Both the position numbers and the translations under genes were made by a program. A DNA stretch of 64,000 bases from an uncultured Eubacteriales bacterium (lineage in GTDB: Bacteria; Bacillota; Clostridia; Oscillospirales; Oscillospiraceae). This document shows, piece after piece, positions 33,481 to 41,349 of this stretch (position 1 is the stretch's first letter; the number at the start of each line of letters is the position of its first letter). The notes beneath the pieces are model-generated. The model ran no database searches, was not told where the DNA came from, and worked only from the letters and a program-made list of their open reading frames with translations. Location: positions 1-64,000 of the forward strand of contig UQGJ01000006.1 in the NCBI GenBank assembly GCA_900540545.1. Direction: 5' to 3'.

Positions 33481-33681
33481 ATGAAAACAATAATTATATC
33501 AGCATTGATTGGCGTACTTCTTGTAATTACAGGAATTTATTTTTCCGAACTATTTAGTGTAGTCTTTAACGGATTAGGCAGAGACACGGGACTTTTATTC
33601 GGACTCGGGAGTTGGCTTTGTCTTGTAATCAGCGTTTCAACCGGCATTATCATATGGCAGATAAATAAAAACAGTAAATAA
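33481..33681 (+). CDS. small two-helix membrane protein, unknown, AT-rich
   Basis: 66 aa from the ATG at 33481 (GGAGGG upstream). Two hydrophobic helices (about 3-25 and 38-60) separated by NGLGRDTG; ends with a charged tail. No family recognised. AT-rich like the gene at 32742 and followed by a strong terminator. Probably part of the same acquired segment. Confidence 0.6.
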   Translation: MKTIIISALIGVLLVITGIYFSELFSVVFNGLGRDTGLLFGLGSWLCLVISVSTGIIIWQINKNSK

Positions 33682-33723
33682 CGTTTGGCTGATGCCTTTG
33701 TTGGCTGAATGTGATGTAAGTGG

Positions 33724-33759
33724 AAGGGCCCCTGCACAAAAAAGTGCAAGGGCCCTTTT
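33724..33759 (+). terminator. terminator after the 66-aa gene
   Basis: Stem of 14 positions with one mismatch (33724-33737 with 33744-33757), A6 loop, then T-tract. Confidence 0.85.
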
Positions 33760-33789
33760 TGGCTATTTAGGCCAAGAAGAAGCAAATTG

Positions 33790-33822
33790 CCGCGCCAGTA
33801 TACGCAAACACTGGCGCGCAAT
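33790..33822 (-). terminator. hairpin after the ZIP transporter gene
   Basis: Inverted repeat CGCGCCAGT / ACTGGCGCG with a 10-nt loop, a short way past the ZIP stop codon. The U-tract is weak, so termination is only probable. Confidence 0.45.
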
Positions 33823-33837
33823 AACGAGCGCGCCGCC

Positions 33838-34629
33838 CTATCCCAGGGCCACGTCCAGGACCATCATCACCAGGAAACCGGCCATGACGCCCAAGGTGCC
33901 CACGTTGGAGTGCTCACCCAGGTGGGCCTCGGGGATCAGCTCCTCCACCACCACGTAAATCATGGCCCCGGCGGCGAAGGACAAAAGCCAGGGCATTAGG
34001 GGCTGGATGGAGCCGGCCACCAGGACGGTGAGGATGCCGAAGACCGGCTCCACGAAGCCGGACAGGCTGCCGCAGAGGAACGCCTTGAATCGGCCCATGC
34101 CCTCCTGGCGCAGGGGGAGGGAGACCGCCGCGCCCTCGGGGAAGTTCTGGATGCCGATGCCCACGGCCAGGGCCATGGCGGCGGTGTAGAGGGCCGGGTC
34201 CCCTCCGTGCTGGGCGGCCAGGGCGAAGGAGAGGCCCACGGCCATACCCTCTGGGATATTATGCAGGGTGACGGCAAAGACCAGCAGGGTGGTCCGCTTC
34301 CACTCGGTGCGCACCCCCTCCGGGTCCTTGGAACCGGGGTGGAGATGGGGCATGACAAAGTCCAGCAGCATGAGGAAGGCCACGCCCAGGACGAAGCCCC
34401 CGGCGGCGGGGATCCAGCCCACGCCCCCGGCGGCCTCGGCCTCCTCAATGGCAGGAATAAGCAGGGACCACACCGAAGCGGCAATCATCACCCCGGCGGC
34501 GAAGCCCAGGAAAATACGCTGGGCCTTAGCGGAGGCCCCTTTTTTGAAGAAGAGGACCAGGGATGCCCCCAGGGTGGTCATCAGGAAGGTGAAGCCGGTG
34601 CCGCCGGCCGCCCATAAAATTGGCTGCAT
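33838..34629 (-). CDS. ZIP-family divalent metal transporter
   Basis: 263 aa from the ATG at 34629; AAGGAGG lies 11 nt upstream, a slightly long spacing. Eight helices with the two metal-site signatures HNIPEG (helix 4) and QNFPEG (helix 5) and a loop HLHPGS. This is the GufA/ZupT-like branch, importing Zn2+, Fe2+ or Mn2+. It follows the DUF3793 gene by 72 bp on the same strand and probably shares its metal-regulated promoter. Substrate not determined from sequence. Confidence 0.92.
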   Translation of the reverse strand: MQPILWAAGGTGFTFLMTTLGASLVLFFKKGASAKAQRIFLGFAAGVMIAASVWSLLIPAIEEAEAAGGVGWIPAAGGFVLGVAFLMLLDFVMPHLHPGSKDPEGVRTEWKRTTLLVFAVTLHNIPEGMAVGLSFALAAQHGGDPALYTAAMALAVGIGIQNFPEGAAVSLPLRQEGMGRFKAFLCGSLSGFVEPVFGILTVLVAGSIQPLMPWLLSFAAGAMIYVVVEELIPEAHLGEHSNVGTLGVMAGFLVMMVLDVALG

Positions 34630-34701
34630 GATTGGATGCGCCTCCTTTTCGTTTGAAAGTTGAAGTTGTCCTATTGTATGCCCGGCGGGGCCCGCTGTCA
34701 A

Positions 34702-35265
34702 TCAGGCCGCGCGGAAAATCTGGGACAGGGTGGCGCCCCGGACCACACGGGGGTAAAGGACCTCCCGGCAGCGGTCGTACTGCCGGAACAGCGCCCTGGC
34801 CCGGTCCACGTCGGAGTAGACCTTCCAGTAGCCGCAGAGCTTGCAATTTCGGCCCCGGCAGCGCTGAAAGCCCTCCACGTCCTCCGGCGGGTAGCCCAGG
34901 AAAAGCCCTACCTCGTGAGGAAAATCCTCCATCCGGCGCAGCCGGACGCTCAGGCGGTCCAGCATGGCCGCCGCCCCGTCCTCCGGGCGGTAACCGTCCC
35001 GGCGGAGGAGGCGCTGGGTCAAGGGCTGGGCCAGTTGCCGGGCCAGGAGGGCCTCCTGCCACACCAACAGCAGGGCGTTCCGGCGACAGGTACACAGCAG
35101 GCGGAAGCGGATGCCCCGGCCCCGGAAGTGGCGGTCATAGGCCGCCACCTGGGCCTCTAAATTGGGAAACTCCCGCCAGGACAAGGAGACCAGACTGGCC
35201 GGCTTCAGCCGCAGCAGCGTGGGGGCACAGTGATAGGACAGCACCTCGTCCAGGGTCTCGAACAT
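34702..35265 (-). CDS. DUF3793 family protein
   Basis: 187 aa, ATG with GAGGGGG upstream. Family features: start YHCAPTLLRLKPASLVSL, central RRNALLLVW, FPHEVGLFLGYPPEDVEGF, a CRGRNCKLCGYWKVY cysteine motif, and FRQYDRC near the end. DUF3793 proteins commonly sit in clostridial iron/metal loci; their biochemical function is unknown. The Cys-rich motif could bind metal. Its promoter is overlapped by a DtxR-type operator, in keeping with metal control. Confidence 0.88.
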   Translation of the reverse strand: MFETLDEVLSYHCAPTLLRLKPASLVSLSWREFPNLEAQVAAYDRHFRGRGIRFRLLCTCRRNALLLVWQEALLARQLAQPLTQRLLRRDGYRPEDGAAAMLDRLSVRLRRMEDFPHEVGLFLGYPPEDVEGFQRCRGRNCKLCGYWKVYSDVDRARALFRQYDRCREVLYPRVVRGATLSQIFRAA

Positions 35266-35288
35266 GCGGCTTCCCCCTCTTTCATGTG

Positions 35289-35342
35289 GTTAGCTTACGC
35301 TAACTTATTGGGCAGTATAGCACCGATATGACCCACTGTCAA
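35289..35342 (-). promoter_or_regulatory. promoter and DtxR-type operator of DUF3793-ZIP
   Basis: Minus-strand TTGACA (35342-35337), 17-bp spacer, TATACT (35319-35314), a consensus promoter. The palindrome GTTAG-N6-CTAAC (35289-35304) covers the transcription start region, where a repressor would block initiation. Confidence 0.75.
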
Positions 35343-35428
35343 GCCGCAAATGAGCGGGTCGACGCAATGGGCCTACGCTTGCTATTTCCCGTTTCAGGAG
35401 GGATTATGTGCGGGAGACTTTGGATGGA

Positions 35429-35461
35429 AAAACCCCGGGGCTATTCAGCCTCCGGGGTTTT
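35429..35461 (-). terminator. terminator overlapping the end of the DtxR-family gene
   Basis: A 10-bp stem AAAACCCCGG/CCGGGGTTTT (35429-35438 with 35452-35461). The gene's stop codon lies inside the loop. A run of U follows on the minus strand. Confidence 0.75.
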
Positions 35462-35821
35462 GATGTGCGCCTTCAATTTTTCAAAGGTCTCGTCGCTGAG
35501 GCCGTGTTCCAGGCGGCAGGCATCCCGGGCCGCCGTCTCCGGGGAGACGCCCAGGGCGGTGAGCCACCGGGTGAGCAGGCGGTGGCGCTCGTAGATGGGC
35601 TCGGCGATGGCCCGGCCCGCGGCGGTCAGTTCGATAAGGCCCTCCGGGTCCACGGTCACGTAGCCGTTTTGCCGCAGCAGGCTCATGGCGCGGCTGACGC
35701 TGGGCTTGGAATAGTTCAGATGATGGACGATGTCGATGGAGCGCACGCTCCCCCGCTGTTCCTTCAAAATCAGGATGGACTCCAGATAGTCCTCGGCGGA
35801 TTCCTGTATTTTCACAGACAT
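35441..35821 (-). CDS. DtxR/MntR-family metal-dependent repressor
   Basis: 126 aa. Winged helix with ESAEDYLESILILKE and recognition helix HLNYSKPSVSRAMSLL; dimerisation/metal domain with RHRLLTRWLTALG, EHGLSDE. The SH3-like third domain of DtxR is absent, as in MntR-type proteins. It should sense Fe2+ or Mn2+ and bind the GTTAG-N6-CTAAC palindromes found at the DUF3793 and feo promoters, inferred from proximity. It lies between those two targets. Confidence 0.9.
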   Translation of the reverse strand: MSVKIQESAEDYLESILILKEQRGSVRSIDIVHHLNYSKPSVSRAMSLLRQNGYVTVDPEGLIELTAAGRAIAEPIYERHRLLTRWLTALGVSPETAARDACRLEHGLSDETFEKLKAHIKTPEAE

Positions 35822-35907
35822 CCACTCCCCTTTCCGCCGGTTTCCCGCCCATTTTAACAGAATTGGGGCCGGGTTGCAAGGTCAGCCGTTTTTTTCCTGT
35901 TCGGGGA

Positions 35908-35966
35908 TTGACAAAGCTGGTTAGCCATGGTAAACTAGCGTCTGTCGAAAGTTAAGTTTGACTAAC
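35908..35966 (+). promoter_or_regulatory. feo operon promoter with two DtxR-type operators
   Basis: TTGACA (35908-35913), 17-bp spacer, TAAACT (35931-35936). GTTAG-N6-TAAAC (35920-35935) covers the -10, and GTTAA-N6-CTAAC (35951-35966) lies in the early transcribed region. Confidence 0.75.
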
Positions 35967-35989
35967 ATTTTTGAGAGGTGGTCATCATT

Positions 35990-36199
35990 ATGCCGCTGAC
36001 GATGGCGGGGACCGGGTCCCAATTTACGGTGAAAAAAATCAACGGGCAGGACGACGTGCGCCGTTTCCTGTCCAGCCTGGGCTTTGTGGAGGGCGAGCCG
36101 GTGAGCGTGGTATCCGAGCTGGGCGGCAACCTGATCGTCAACGTGAAGGAGTCCCGTATCGCCCTGAGCAAGGGGATGGCCAGCCGTATCATGGTGTGA
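35990..36199 (+). CDS. feoA: ferrous iron transport protein A (first copy)
   Basis: 69 aa from the ATG at 35990 (AGAGGTGG upstream). SH3-like FeoA fold: TVKKINGQDDVRRFLSSLGF, GEPVSVVSE, GGNLIVNVKESRIALSKGMA. It supports FeoB-mediated Fe2+ uptake. First of two adjacent feoA genes, 21 bp apart. Confidence 0.93.
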   Translation: MPLTMAGTGSQFTVKKINGQDDVRRFLSSLGFVEGEPVSVVSELGGNLIVNVKESRIALSKGMASRIMV

Positions 36200-36220
36200 G
36201 TGAAAAAGGAGGAGAGGCAT

Positions 36221-36442
36221 ATGAACACGCTGAAAGAGGTCAAAATCGGCCAGACGGTGATGGTGAAGCGGCTCCACGGCGAGGGCGCCCTGCGGCGGCG
36301 CATCATGGACATGGGCATCACCAAGGGCACCACCGTCTATGTGCGCCGGGTGGCCCCCCTGGGGGACCCGGTGGAGGTCACGGTCCGGGGCTACGAGCTG
36401 TCCATCCGCAAGGGAGACGCGGAGCAAATCGAAGTGGAGTAA
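36221..36442 (+). CDS. feoA: ferrous iron transport protein A (second copy)
   Basis: 73 aa from the ATG at 36221 behind GGAGGAG. FeoA domain with RLHGEGALRRRIMDMGITKG, GDPVEVTVRGYELSIRKGDA and the IEVE end. Distinct in sequence from the first copy, so probably not redundant. Tandem feoA genes before feoB are common in Clostridia. Confidence 0.93.
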   Translation: MNTLKEVKIGQTVMVKRLHGEGALRRRIMDMGITKGTTVYVRRVAPLGDPVEVTVRGYELSIRKGDAEQIEVE

Positions 36443-36493
36443 GGACGGGCTTCCTGATGCAGGGCGGCGGGGCCGCCTTTCTTTCGGCCCAAG

Positions 36494-36511
36494 GGTTAGT
36501 TTTAGCTAACC
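36494..36511 (+). promoter_or_regulatory. DtxR-type operator directly upstream of feoB
   Basis: Perfect palindrome GGTTAG-N6-CTAACC, the best match in the locus, 20 bp before the feoB start. No clear promoter is seen beside it, so it may act as an internal roadblock or control a promoter I cannot recognise. Confidence 0.65.
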
Positions 36512-36531
36512 AATTGAAGGAGGTACAAACG

Positions 36532-38700
36532 ATGTCTATCACCATTGCCCTGGCGGGCAATCCCAACTGCGGAAAGACCACCATGTTCAACGCCCTCACC
36601 GGGTCCAGCCAGTTCGTGGGCAACTGGCCCGGCGTAACGGTGGAGAAAAAGGAGGGCCGGCTCAAGGGCCATAAGGACGTGTCCATCATGGACCTGCCCG
36701 GCATCTACTCCCTGTCCCCCTACACACTGGAGGAGGTGGTGGCCCGGAACTACCTGCTGGGTGAGCACCCGGACGTGATCCTGAACCTGGTGGACGGCAC
36801 CAACATCGAGCGGAACCTTTACCTGACCACCCAGCTGCTGGAGCTGGGCCTCCCCGTGGTCGTCGCCCTCAATATGATGGACGTAGTCAAAAAGAACGGG
36901 GACAGCATCGACGTGGCGAAGCTCTCCGCCGCCCTGGGCTGCCCGGTGGTGGAGACCGCCGCGGTGAAGGGCGAGGGCTGCATTGCCGCCGCGGAGCGGG
37001 CCGCCCAGACCGCCGCGTCCCATCAGGCGGCCAAGGCCATCCGCTTCTCGGCCCCGGTGGAGGAGGCGCTGGAGCAAATCGAGGGGCTGGTGCTGGGCAT
37101 GGTGCCCACTGCGTCCGCCCGCTGGTACGCCGTCAAGCTCTTCGAGCGGGATGAGAAAGTACTGGCTGGGCTGGCCCTGACGGGCGGGGCCGCGGAACAA
37201 CTGGAGGGCATCATCCGGGCCTGCGAGGACAAGCTGGACGACGACAGCGAGAGCATCGTCACCAATGAGCGCTACGAGGCCATCTCCAAGCTCATGGGCC
37301 GCTGCGTCAAAAAGGGCCGGGCGGGGCTTTCCACCTCCGACAAAATCGACCGGGTGGTGACCAACCGCTGGCTGGCCCTGCCCATCTTCGCGCTGGTGAT
37401 GGTGGCAGTCTACTTCATCTCTTGGACCACGGTGGGCACCCTGCTCACCGACTGGACCAACGATACTTTTGTGGCCGAGTGGGTCCAGGCCCCCCTGGCC
37501 GGTTTTTTGAGCGGCATCGGCACCGCGGACTGGCTGGTCAGTCTGGTGGTGGACGGCATTATCGGCGGCGTGGGCGCGGTGCTGGGCTTCGTGCCCCAGA
37601 TGCTGGTGCTCTTCCTGCTGCTGTGCCTCCTGGAGGACTGCGGCTACATGGCCCGGGTGGCCTTCATCATGGACCGCATCTTCCGCCGCTTCGGCCTGTC
37701 CGGCAAGAGCTTCATCCCCATGCTCATCGGCACCGGCTGCGGCGTCCCCGGCATCATGGCCTCCCGGACCATCGAGCAGGACCGGGACCGGAAGATGACC
37801 ATCATGACCACTACCTTCATCCCCTGTGGGGCCAAGATGCCCATCGTGGGCCTCATGGCGGGCGCCCTCTTTGGGGGCGCGTGGTGGGTGGCCCCCTCGG
37901 CCTACTTCATCGGCGTGGCCGCCATTCTGGTCACCGGCATCATGCTCAAAAAGACCAAGCCCTTCGCGGGCGAGCCCGCCCCCTTCGTCATGGAGCTGCC
38001 CGCCTACCACGCGCCCAAGGCCGTTAACATCCTGCGGGGCACCTGGGAGCGGGGCTGGTCCTTCATCAAGCGGGCCGGGACCGTCATCGTGCTGGCCTCC
38101 ATCTTCATCTGGGTCACCTCCAACCTGGGCTTCGTGGACGGGTCCTTCGGGCTGGTGGAGGACATGGACCACTCCCTGCTGGCCGTTATTGGCTCGGCGG
38201 TGGCCGTCCTCTTCGCCCCCCTGGGCTTCGGCAACTGGCAGTCCAGCGTGGCCACAGTCATGGGCCTGGTGGCCAAGGAGGAAGTCGTGGGCGTGTTTGG
38301 CTCCCTGTACGGCGTGGCGGGCGACGCCCTGGAGCTGGTGGAGGCGGGCGAGTTCGGCGGTCTGGCCCCCATCGCGGGGCACTTCACCGCCCTGAGCGCC
38401 TACTCCTTCATGGTCTTCAACCTGCTGTGCGCCCCCTGCTTCGCCGCCATCGGCGCCATCAAGCGGGAGATGAACAACGCCAGGTGGACCGTCTTTGCCG
38501 TGGGCTATCAGTGTGTGTTCGCCTACGCCTGCTCCCTGATGGTCTACCAGCTCGGCGGACTCATCCTGGGCGAGGTGGCCTTCGGCCTGGGCACCGTCTG
38601 CGCCTTCCTGGTGCTGGCCGGTATCCTCTACATGCTCTTCCGCAGGGGCTACCGTGGCGAGGGCGAGCGGCTCCGCGCCGTGGACGCGGCCTGCGCGTAA
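36532..38700 (+). CDS. feoB: ferrous iron transporter B
   Basis: 722 aa from the ATG at 36532 (AAGGAGG upstream). N-terminal G domain: G1 GNPNCGKT, G3 DLPGIYSLS, G4 NMMD. A helical GDI-like region follows (about 170-260), then the membrane part with two Gate repeats and the conserved cysteine-containing GTGCGVPGIMASRT and PCGAKMPI motifs. It imports Fe2+. Preceded by its own DtxR-type operator and followed by the Cys-rich partner gene. Confidence 0.96.
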   Translation: MSITIALAGNPNCGKTTMFNALTGSSQFVGNWPGVTVEKKEGRLKGHKDVSIMDLPGIYSLSPYTLEEVVARNYLLGEHPDVILNLVDGTNIERNLYLTTQLLELGLPVVVALNMMDVVKKNGDSIDVAKLSAALGCPVVETAAVKGEGCIAAAERAAQTAASHQAAKAIRFSAPVEEALEQIEGLVLGMVPTASARWYAVKLFERDEKVLAGLALTGGAAEQLEGIIRACEDKLDDDSESIVTNERYEAISKLMGRCVKKGRAGLSTSDKIDRVVTNRWLALPIFALVMVAVYFISWTTVGTLLTDWTNDTFVAEWVQAPLAGFLSGIGTADWLVSLVVDGIIGGVGAVLGFVPQMLVLFLLLCLLEDCGYMARVAFIMDRIFRRFGLSGKSFIPMLIGTGCGVPGIMASRTIEQDRDRKMTIMTTTFIPCGAKMPIVGLMAGALFGGAWWVAPSAYFIGVAAILVTGIMLKKTKPFAGEPAPFVMELPAYHAPKAVNILRGTWERGWSFIKRAGTVIVLASIFIWVTSNLGFVDGSFGLVEDMDHSLLAVIGSAVAVLFAPLGFGNWQSSVATVMGLVAKEEVVGVFGSLYGVAGDALELVEAGEFGGLAPIAGHFTALSAYSFMVFNLLCAPCFAAIGAIKREMNNARWTVFAVGYQCVFAYACSLMVYQLGGLILGEVAFGLGTVCAFLVLAGILYMLFRRGYRGEGERLRAVDAACA

Positions 38701-38718
38701 ACGAAAGGAGATTGTTCT

Positions 38719-38853
38719 ATGGGTACTTTTATCGTCGGCGGGATTCTGGTGGCGGCGGTGGCGCTCATCATCCGGCACCAGTGGAACAACCGCAAAAAGG
38801 GCGGCTGTTCCGCCTGCCCCGGCGGCTGCGGTCACTGCGACGGCTGCCACTGA
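38719..38853 (+). CDS. FeoB-associated Cys-rich membrane protein
   Basis: 44 aa, ATG at 38719 with AAAGGAG upstream, 18 bp after feoB. One N-terminal helix (MGTFIVGGILVAAVALII), a basic stretch (RHQWNNRKKGG) and a Cys/His tail CSACPGGCGHCDGCH. This matches the FeoB-associated Cys-rich family found behind feoB in Clostridia; it likely binds iron or acts like FeoC. Function unproven. Confidence 0.88.
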   Translation: MGTFIVGGILVAAVALIIRHQWNNRKKGGCSACPGGCGHCDGCH

Positions 38854-38860
38854 ATTAGGA

Positions 38861-38924
38861 ACCGGCCCGTTTGGCACAGAGTCCCGCCCTTGGCGGGGCC
38901 TCCGCGCCGGACGGGCCGGTTTTT
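38861..38924 (+). terminator. feo operon terminator
   Basis: Stem ACCGGCCCGT (38861-38870) with ACGGGCCGGT (38911-38920), a large GC-rich loop with its own hairpin, then TTTT. Confidence 0.7.
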
Positions 38925-38969
38925 CGCGCTCTGGCGGAAGCCAATGGGTGCGGTTTTCACCCGTCAGCC

Positions 38970-38998
38970 TTGTTGCGAGAGAGATAATGTGATAGGAT
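38970..38998 (+). promoter_or_regulatory. promoter of the hydrolase-methyltransferase pair
   Basis: TTGTTG (38970-38975), 17-bp spacer, TAGGAT (38993-38998). Confidence 0.5.
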
Positions 38999-39059
38999 AG
39001 GGGCGGCAAATCGGAGGTAACGCTGTGTGTCTCAGGCGAATAAGGCAAATGGAGGGCAT

Positions 39060-39920
39060 ATGAATACGATTTACAACACACCACAGGGGAAGCAAAAAAT
39101 AATTGCTCTTTATGATGAGCAGTTATCAAGGCTTCCTGCGCCATATCACGATATTTACATCGATACCTCTTTTGGCAAAACCCATCTCATTGAAACCGGC
39201 AACCAAGGCGGTCCTCCTCTGCTTGTATTTCATGGCGGAAACGCAACAACCGCCTACAATTTGTTGGCGTGCACGTTTCTGCTTGATAAATTTCATATTA
39301 ATGCGGTTGATACAATCGGTCATCCCGGAAAAAGTGCAGAAACGACTTTATCGCCTTATAATTATGATTACGGCAAGTGGGCAAGCGAAGTCATTTCCGG
39401 TCTTGGATTCCAGAAAATGCGATGTTTCGGTGGTTCCTTTGGTGCAGGTATTCTTGCAAAAACGATGTGCGTCGCACCTGAGAAAATTGAAAAATCTGTG
39501 CTTTGTGTGCCATCTGGGATAAAAAACGCCCCTGCGATCAATCTGATAAGCATGGCGTTTCCAATGATGTTATATTGGGTCACCCATAAACAAAAATGGT
39601 TGATCAAAACGATTCTCCCGATGGCCGTATCAGAGGATAACATCGATCGTGATGCTTTTGAAACGGCAAAGTGCAGTATCGATTACGCAAAAATAAAGGC
39701 GGGTATGCCGAGCAATGTAGTTCCGGACGATATGAGGAAATGTCTTGCTCCAACGCTCGTTTTGGCAGGAGAAAAAGACTGTATGTTTCCAGCTAAGCGG
39801 GTTATCCCGCAAGCTGAAAACATGATAACCAACTGTACCACATATTTATTGCAAGGCAGAGGGCATATGCACAGCTTAACTGAGACAGAAAAACAAATGA
39901 TCATTCAATTTCTGATGTAA
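39060..39920 (+). CDS. alpha/beta hydrolase
   Basis: 286 aa from the ATG at 39060 (GGAGGG upstream); a GTG at 39027 also has a good GGAGGT and would add 11 residues. Motifs: oxyanion region VFHGGNATTAY, DTIGHPGKS, nucleophile elbow GGSFGAG with Ser, catalytic Asp region LVLAGEKDCMFP, and His in GRGHMHS. Substrate unknown. The gene is much more AT-rich than the surroundings and pairs with a methyltransferase of similar composition, suggesting joint transfer. Confidence 0.88.
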   Translation: MNTIYNTPQGKQKIIALYDEQLSRLPAPYHDIYIDTSFGKTHLIETGNQGGPPLLVFHGGNATTAYNLLACTFLLDKFHINAVDTIGHPGKSAETTLSPYNYDYGKWASEVISGLGFQKMRCFGGSFGAGILAKTMCVAPEKIEKSVLCVPSGIKNAPAINLISMAFPMMLYWVTHKQKWLIKTILPMAVSEDNIDRDAFETAKCSIDYAKIKAGMPSNVVPDDMRKCLAPTLVLAGEKDCMFPAKRVIPQAENMITNCTTYLLQGRGHMHSLTETEKQMIIQFLM

Positions 39921-39990
39921 GATTACGCCTTATCGGTCCAAGGTGTAATGATAAGATAGAAGCGCAGACTGACATTAGAGGTGTAAAATC

Positions 39991-40776
39991 ATGCTCATTA
40001 CAGACCAAAACATCGATGGCGGGAAAGCATTTGACTGGAGCAAAACTTCGGCAGACTATGCAAAATACCGTGACATTTATCCGCCAGAGTTTTACGACAA
40101 AATCATACGCCGAAACTTATGCGTCAGCGGTCAAAGTATCCTCGATCTTGGGACAGGAACGGGGGTGCTGCCAAGAAATATGTACCGCTATGGGGCAAAA
40201 TGGACAGGTACAGATCAGTCGGAAAATCAGATCGAACAGGCAAAACTCCTTTCGCAAGGCATAGATATTGATTATTATGCATTATCCGCAGAGAACATAG
40301 ATTTCCCCGATGATTCCTTTGATGTAATCACCGCCTGCCAGTGTTTCTGGTATTTTGACCACCAACAGATCATGCCGAAGCTGTTTCGCATGCTCAAACC
40401 AAATGGACGTATTGTGATATTGTATATGGCATGGCTGCCTTTTGAAGATGAAATTGCAGGTGCGAGTGAACGGCTTGTGCTGCAATACAGTCCCAAGTGG
40501 AGCGGCGCGGGTGAGACGATTCACCCAATCATGATACCGGATTGCTATAAAGAAAAATTTGAGCTTGTTTATCATGAGGAATATCCACTAACCGTCCATT
40601 TTACCCGCGAGAGTTGGAATGGAAGAATGAAAGCCTGCCGGGGCATCGGTGCTTCGCTGACAGAGGAAGAAGTTGCGGCATGGGAACAGGAGCACTTAGA
40701 ATTGCTTGCCCACATTGCCCCTGCCGAATTCGACATTTTACATTATGGCGCCATTGCCGAGTTGAAAAAGAAATGA
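39991..40776 (+). CDS. class I SAM-dependent methyltransferase
   Basis: 261 aa, ATG with AGAGGTG upstream. SAM-binding motif I is ILDLGTGTGVLPR, followed by GTDQSENQIEQA and DSFDVITACQCFWYF. Methyltransf_11-like fold. The YAKYRDIYPPEFYDKI lead is typical of a group of small-molecule methyltransferases. Substrate unknown. AT-rich, 70 bp after the hydrolase; a terminator follows directly. Confidence 0.9.
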   Translation: MLITDQNIDGGKAFDWSKTSADYAKYRDIYPPEFYDKIIRRNLCVSGQSILDLGTGTGVLPRNMYRYGAKWTGTDQSENQIEQAKLLSQGIDIDYYALSAENIDFPDDSFDVITACQCFWYFDHQQIMPKLFRMLKPNGRIVILYMAWLPFEDEIAGASERLVLQYSPKWSGAGETIHPIMIPDCYKEKFELVYHEEYPLTVHFTRESWNGRMKACRGIGASLTEEEVAAWEQEHLELLAHIAPAEFDILHYGAIAELKKK

Positions 40777-40786
40777 CGTTCCCTGT

Positions 40787-40824
40787 AACAGGCCGCCGCC
40801 CATGTTGGGCGACGGCCTGTTTTT
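40787..40824 (+). terminator. terminator after the methyltransferase gene
   Basis: A 14-bp stem with one mismatch (40787-40801 with 40807-40821), 5-nt loop, then T-tract. Confidence 0.85.
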
Positions 40825-40835
40825 GTCCGGGGGTC

Positions 40836-40885
40836 TTGACCCTTTTTTCGCTTTGTGCTATACTCCTTTTTGTTCTATTTAGAAC
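40836..40885 (+). promoter_or_regulatory. promoter and likely MarR operator of MarR-TauE
   Basis: TTGACC (40836-40841), 17-bp spacer, TATACT (40859-40864). The palindrome GTTCT-N4-AGAAC (40872-40885) covers the start site, the usual position for MarR autorepression. Confidence 0.7.
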
Positions 40886-40906
40886 TATAAGAGGGCGGTG
40901 CGGGCT

Positions 40907-41341
40907 ATGGTATCGGACTTTCTGGATTTGAGCGCGGGGGCCAAGCGGCTATATGACCGGATGCTGGAGCCGGTGTGCGGGCGGTACGGCCTCAGCCGCA
41001 TGGAGCTGGACATCCTCCTCTTCCTGGCCAACAATCAGGGCTACGACACCGCTACGGACATCGTGGAGCGGCGGCGGCTGACCAAGTCCCACGTGTCCGT
41101 CTCCCTGACCGACCTGGAGCGGCAGGGGTATCTGGCCCGGTCCTTCCGGGGCGGGAACCGCAAGACCGCCCACCTCTCCCTCCTCCCCGCCGCCGAGGCC
41201 GTGGTGGAGGCCGGACGGCTGGCCCAGGGGGACTTCTTCGCCGCCCTGCTGGCGGGATTCACAGCCGGGGAGCGCGAACAGATGGAGGCCAACTTCGCCC
41301 GCATCGTCCAAAATATCCACACTGCGCTGGAAAAGGGGTAA
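40907..41341 (+). CDS. MarR-family transcriptional regulator
   Basis: 144 aa from the ATG at 40907 (GAGGGCGG upstream); GTG at 40898 is also in frame. Winged helix with LSRMELDILLFLANNQGYDTA and recognition helix LTKSHVSVSLTDLERQGYL, wing FRGGNRKTAHLSL. It lies 8 bp before the TauE/SafE gene and probably represses both from the palindrome at 40872. Ligand unknown. Confidence 0.88.
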   Translation: MVSDFLDLSAGAKRLYDRMLEPVCGRYGLSRMELDILLFLANNQGYDTATDIVERRRLTKSHVSVSLTDLERQGYLARSFRGGNRKTAHLSLLPAAEAVVEAGRLAQGDFFAALLAGFTAGEREQMEANFARIVQNIHTALEKG

Positions 41342-41349
41342 CTTCCTTC

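Noticed and set aside
36502..39144. Minus-strand open frame of about 880 codons opposite feoB
   Set aside because: It lies exactly antisense to feoB, has no ribosome binding site or recognisable domain, and is His/Gly/Gln-rich as expected of a GC-driven shadow frame.
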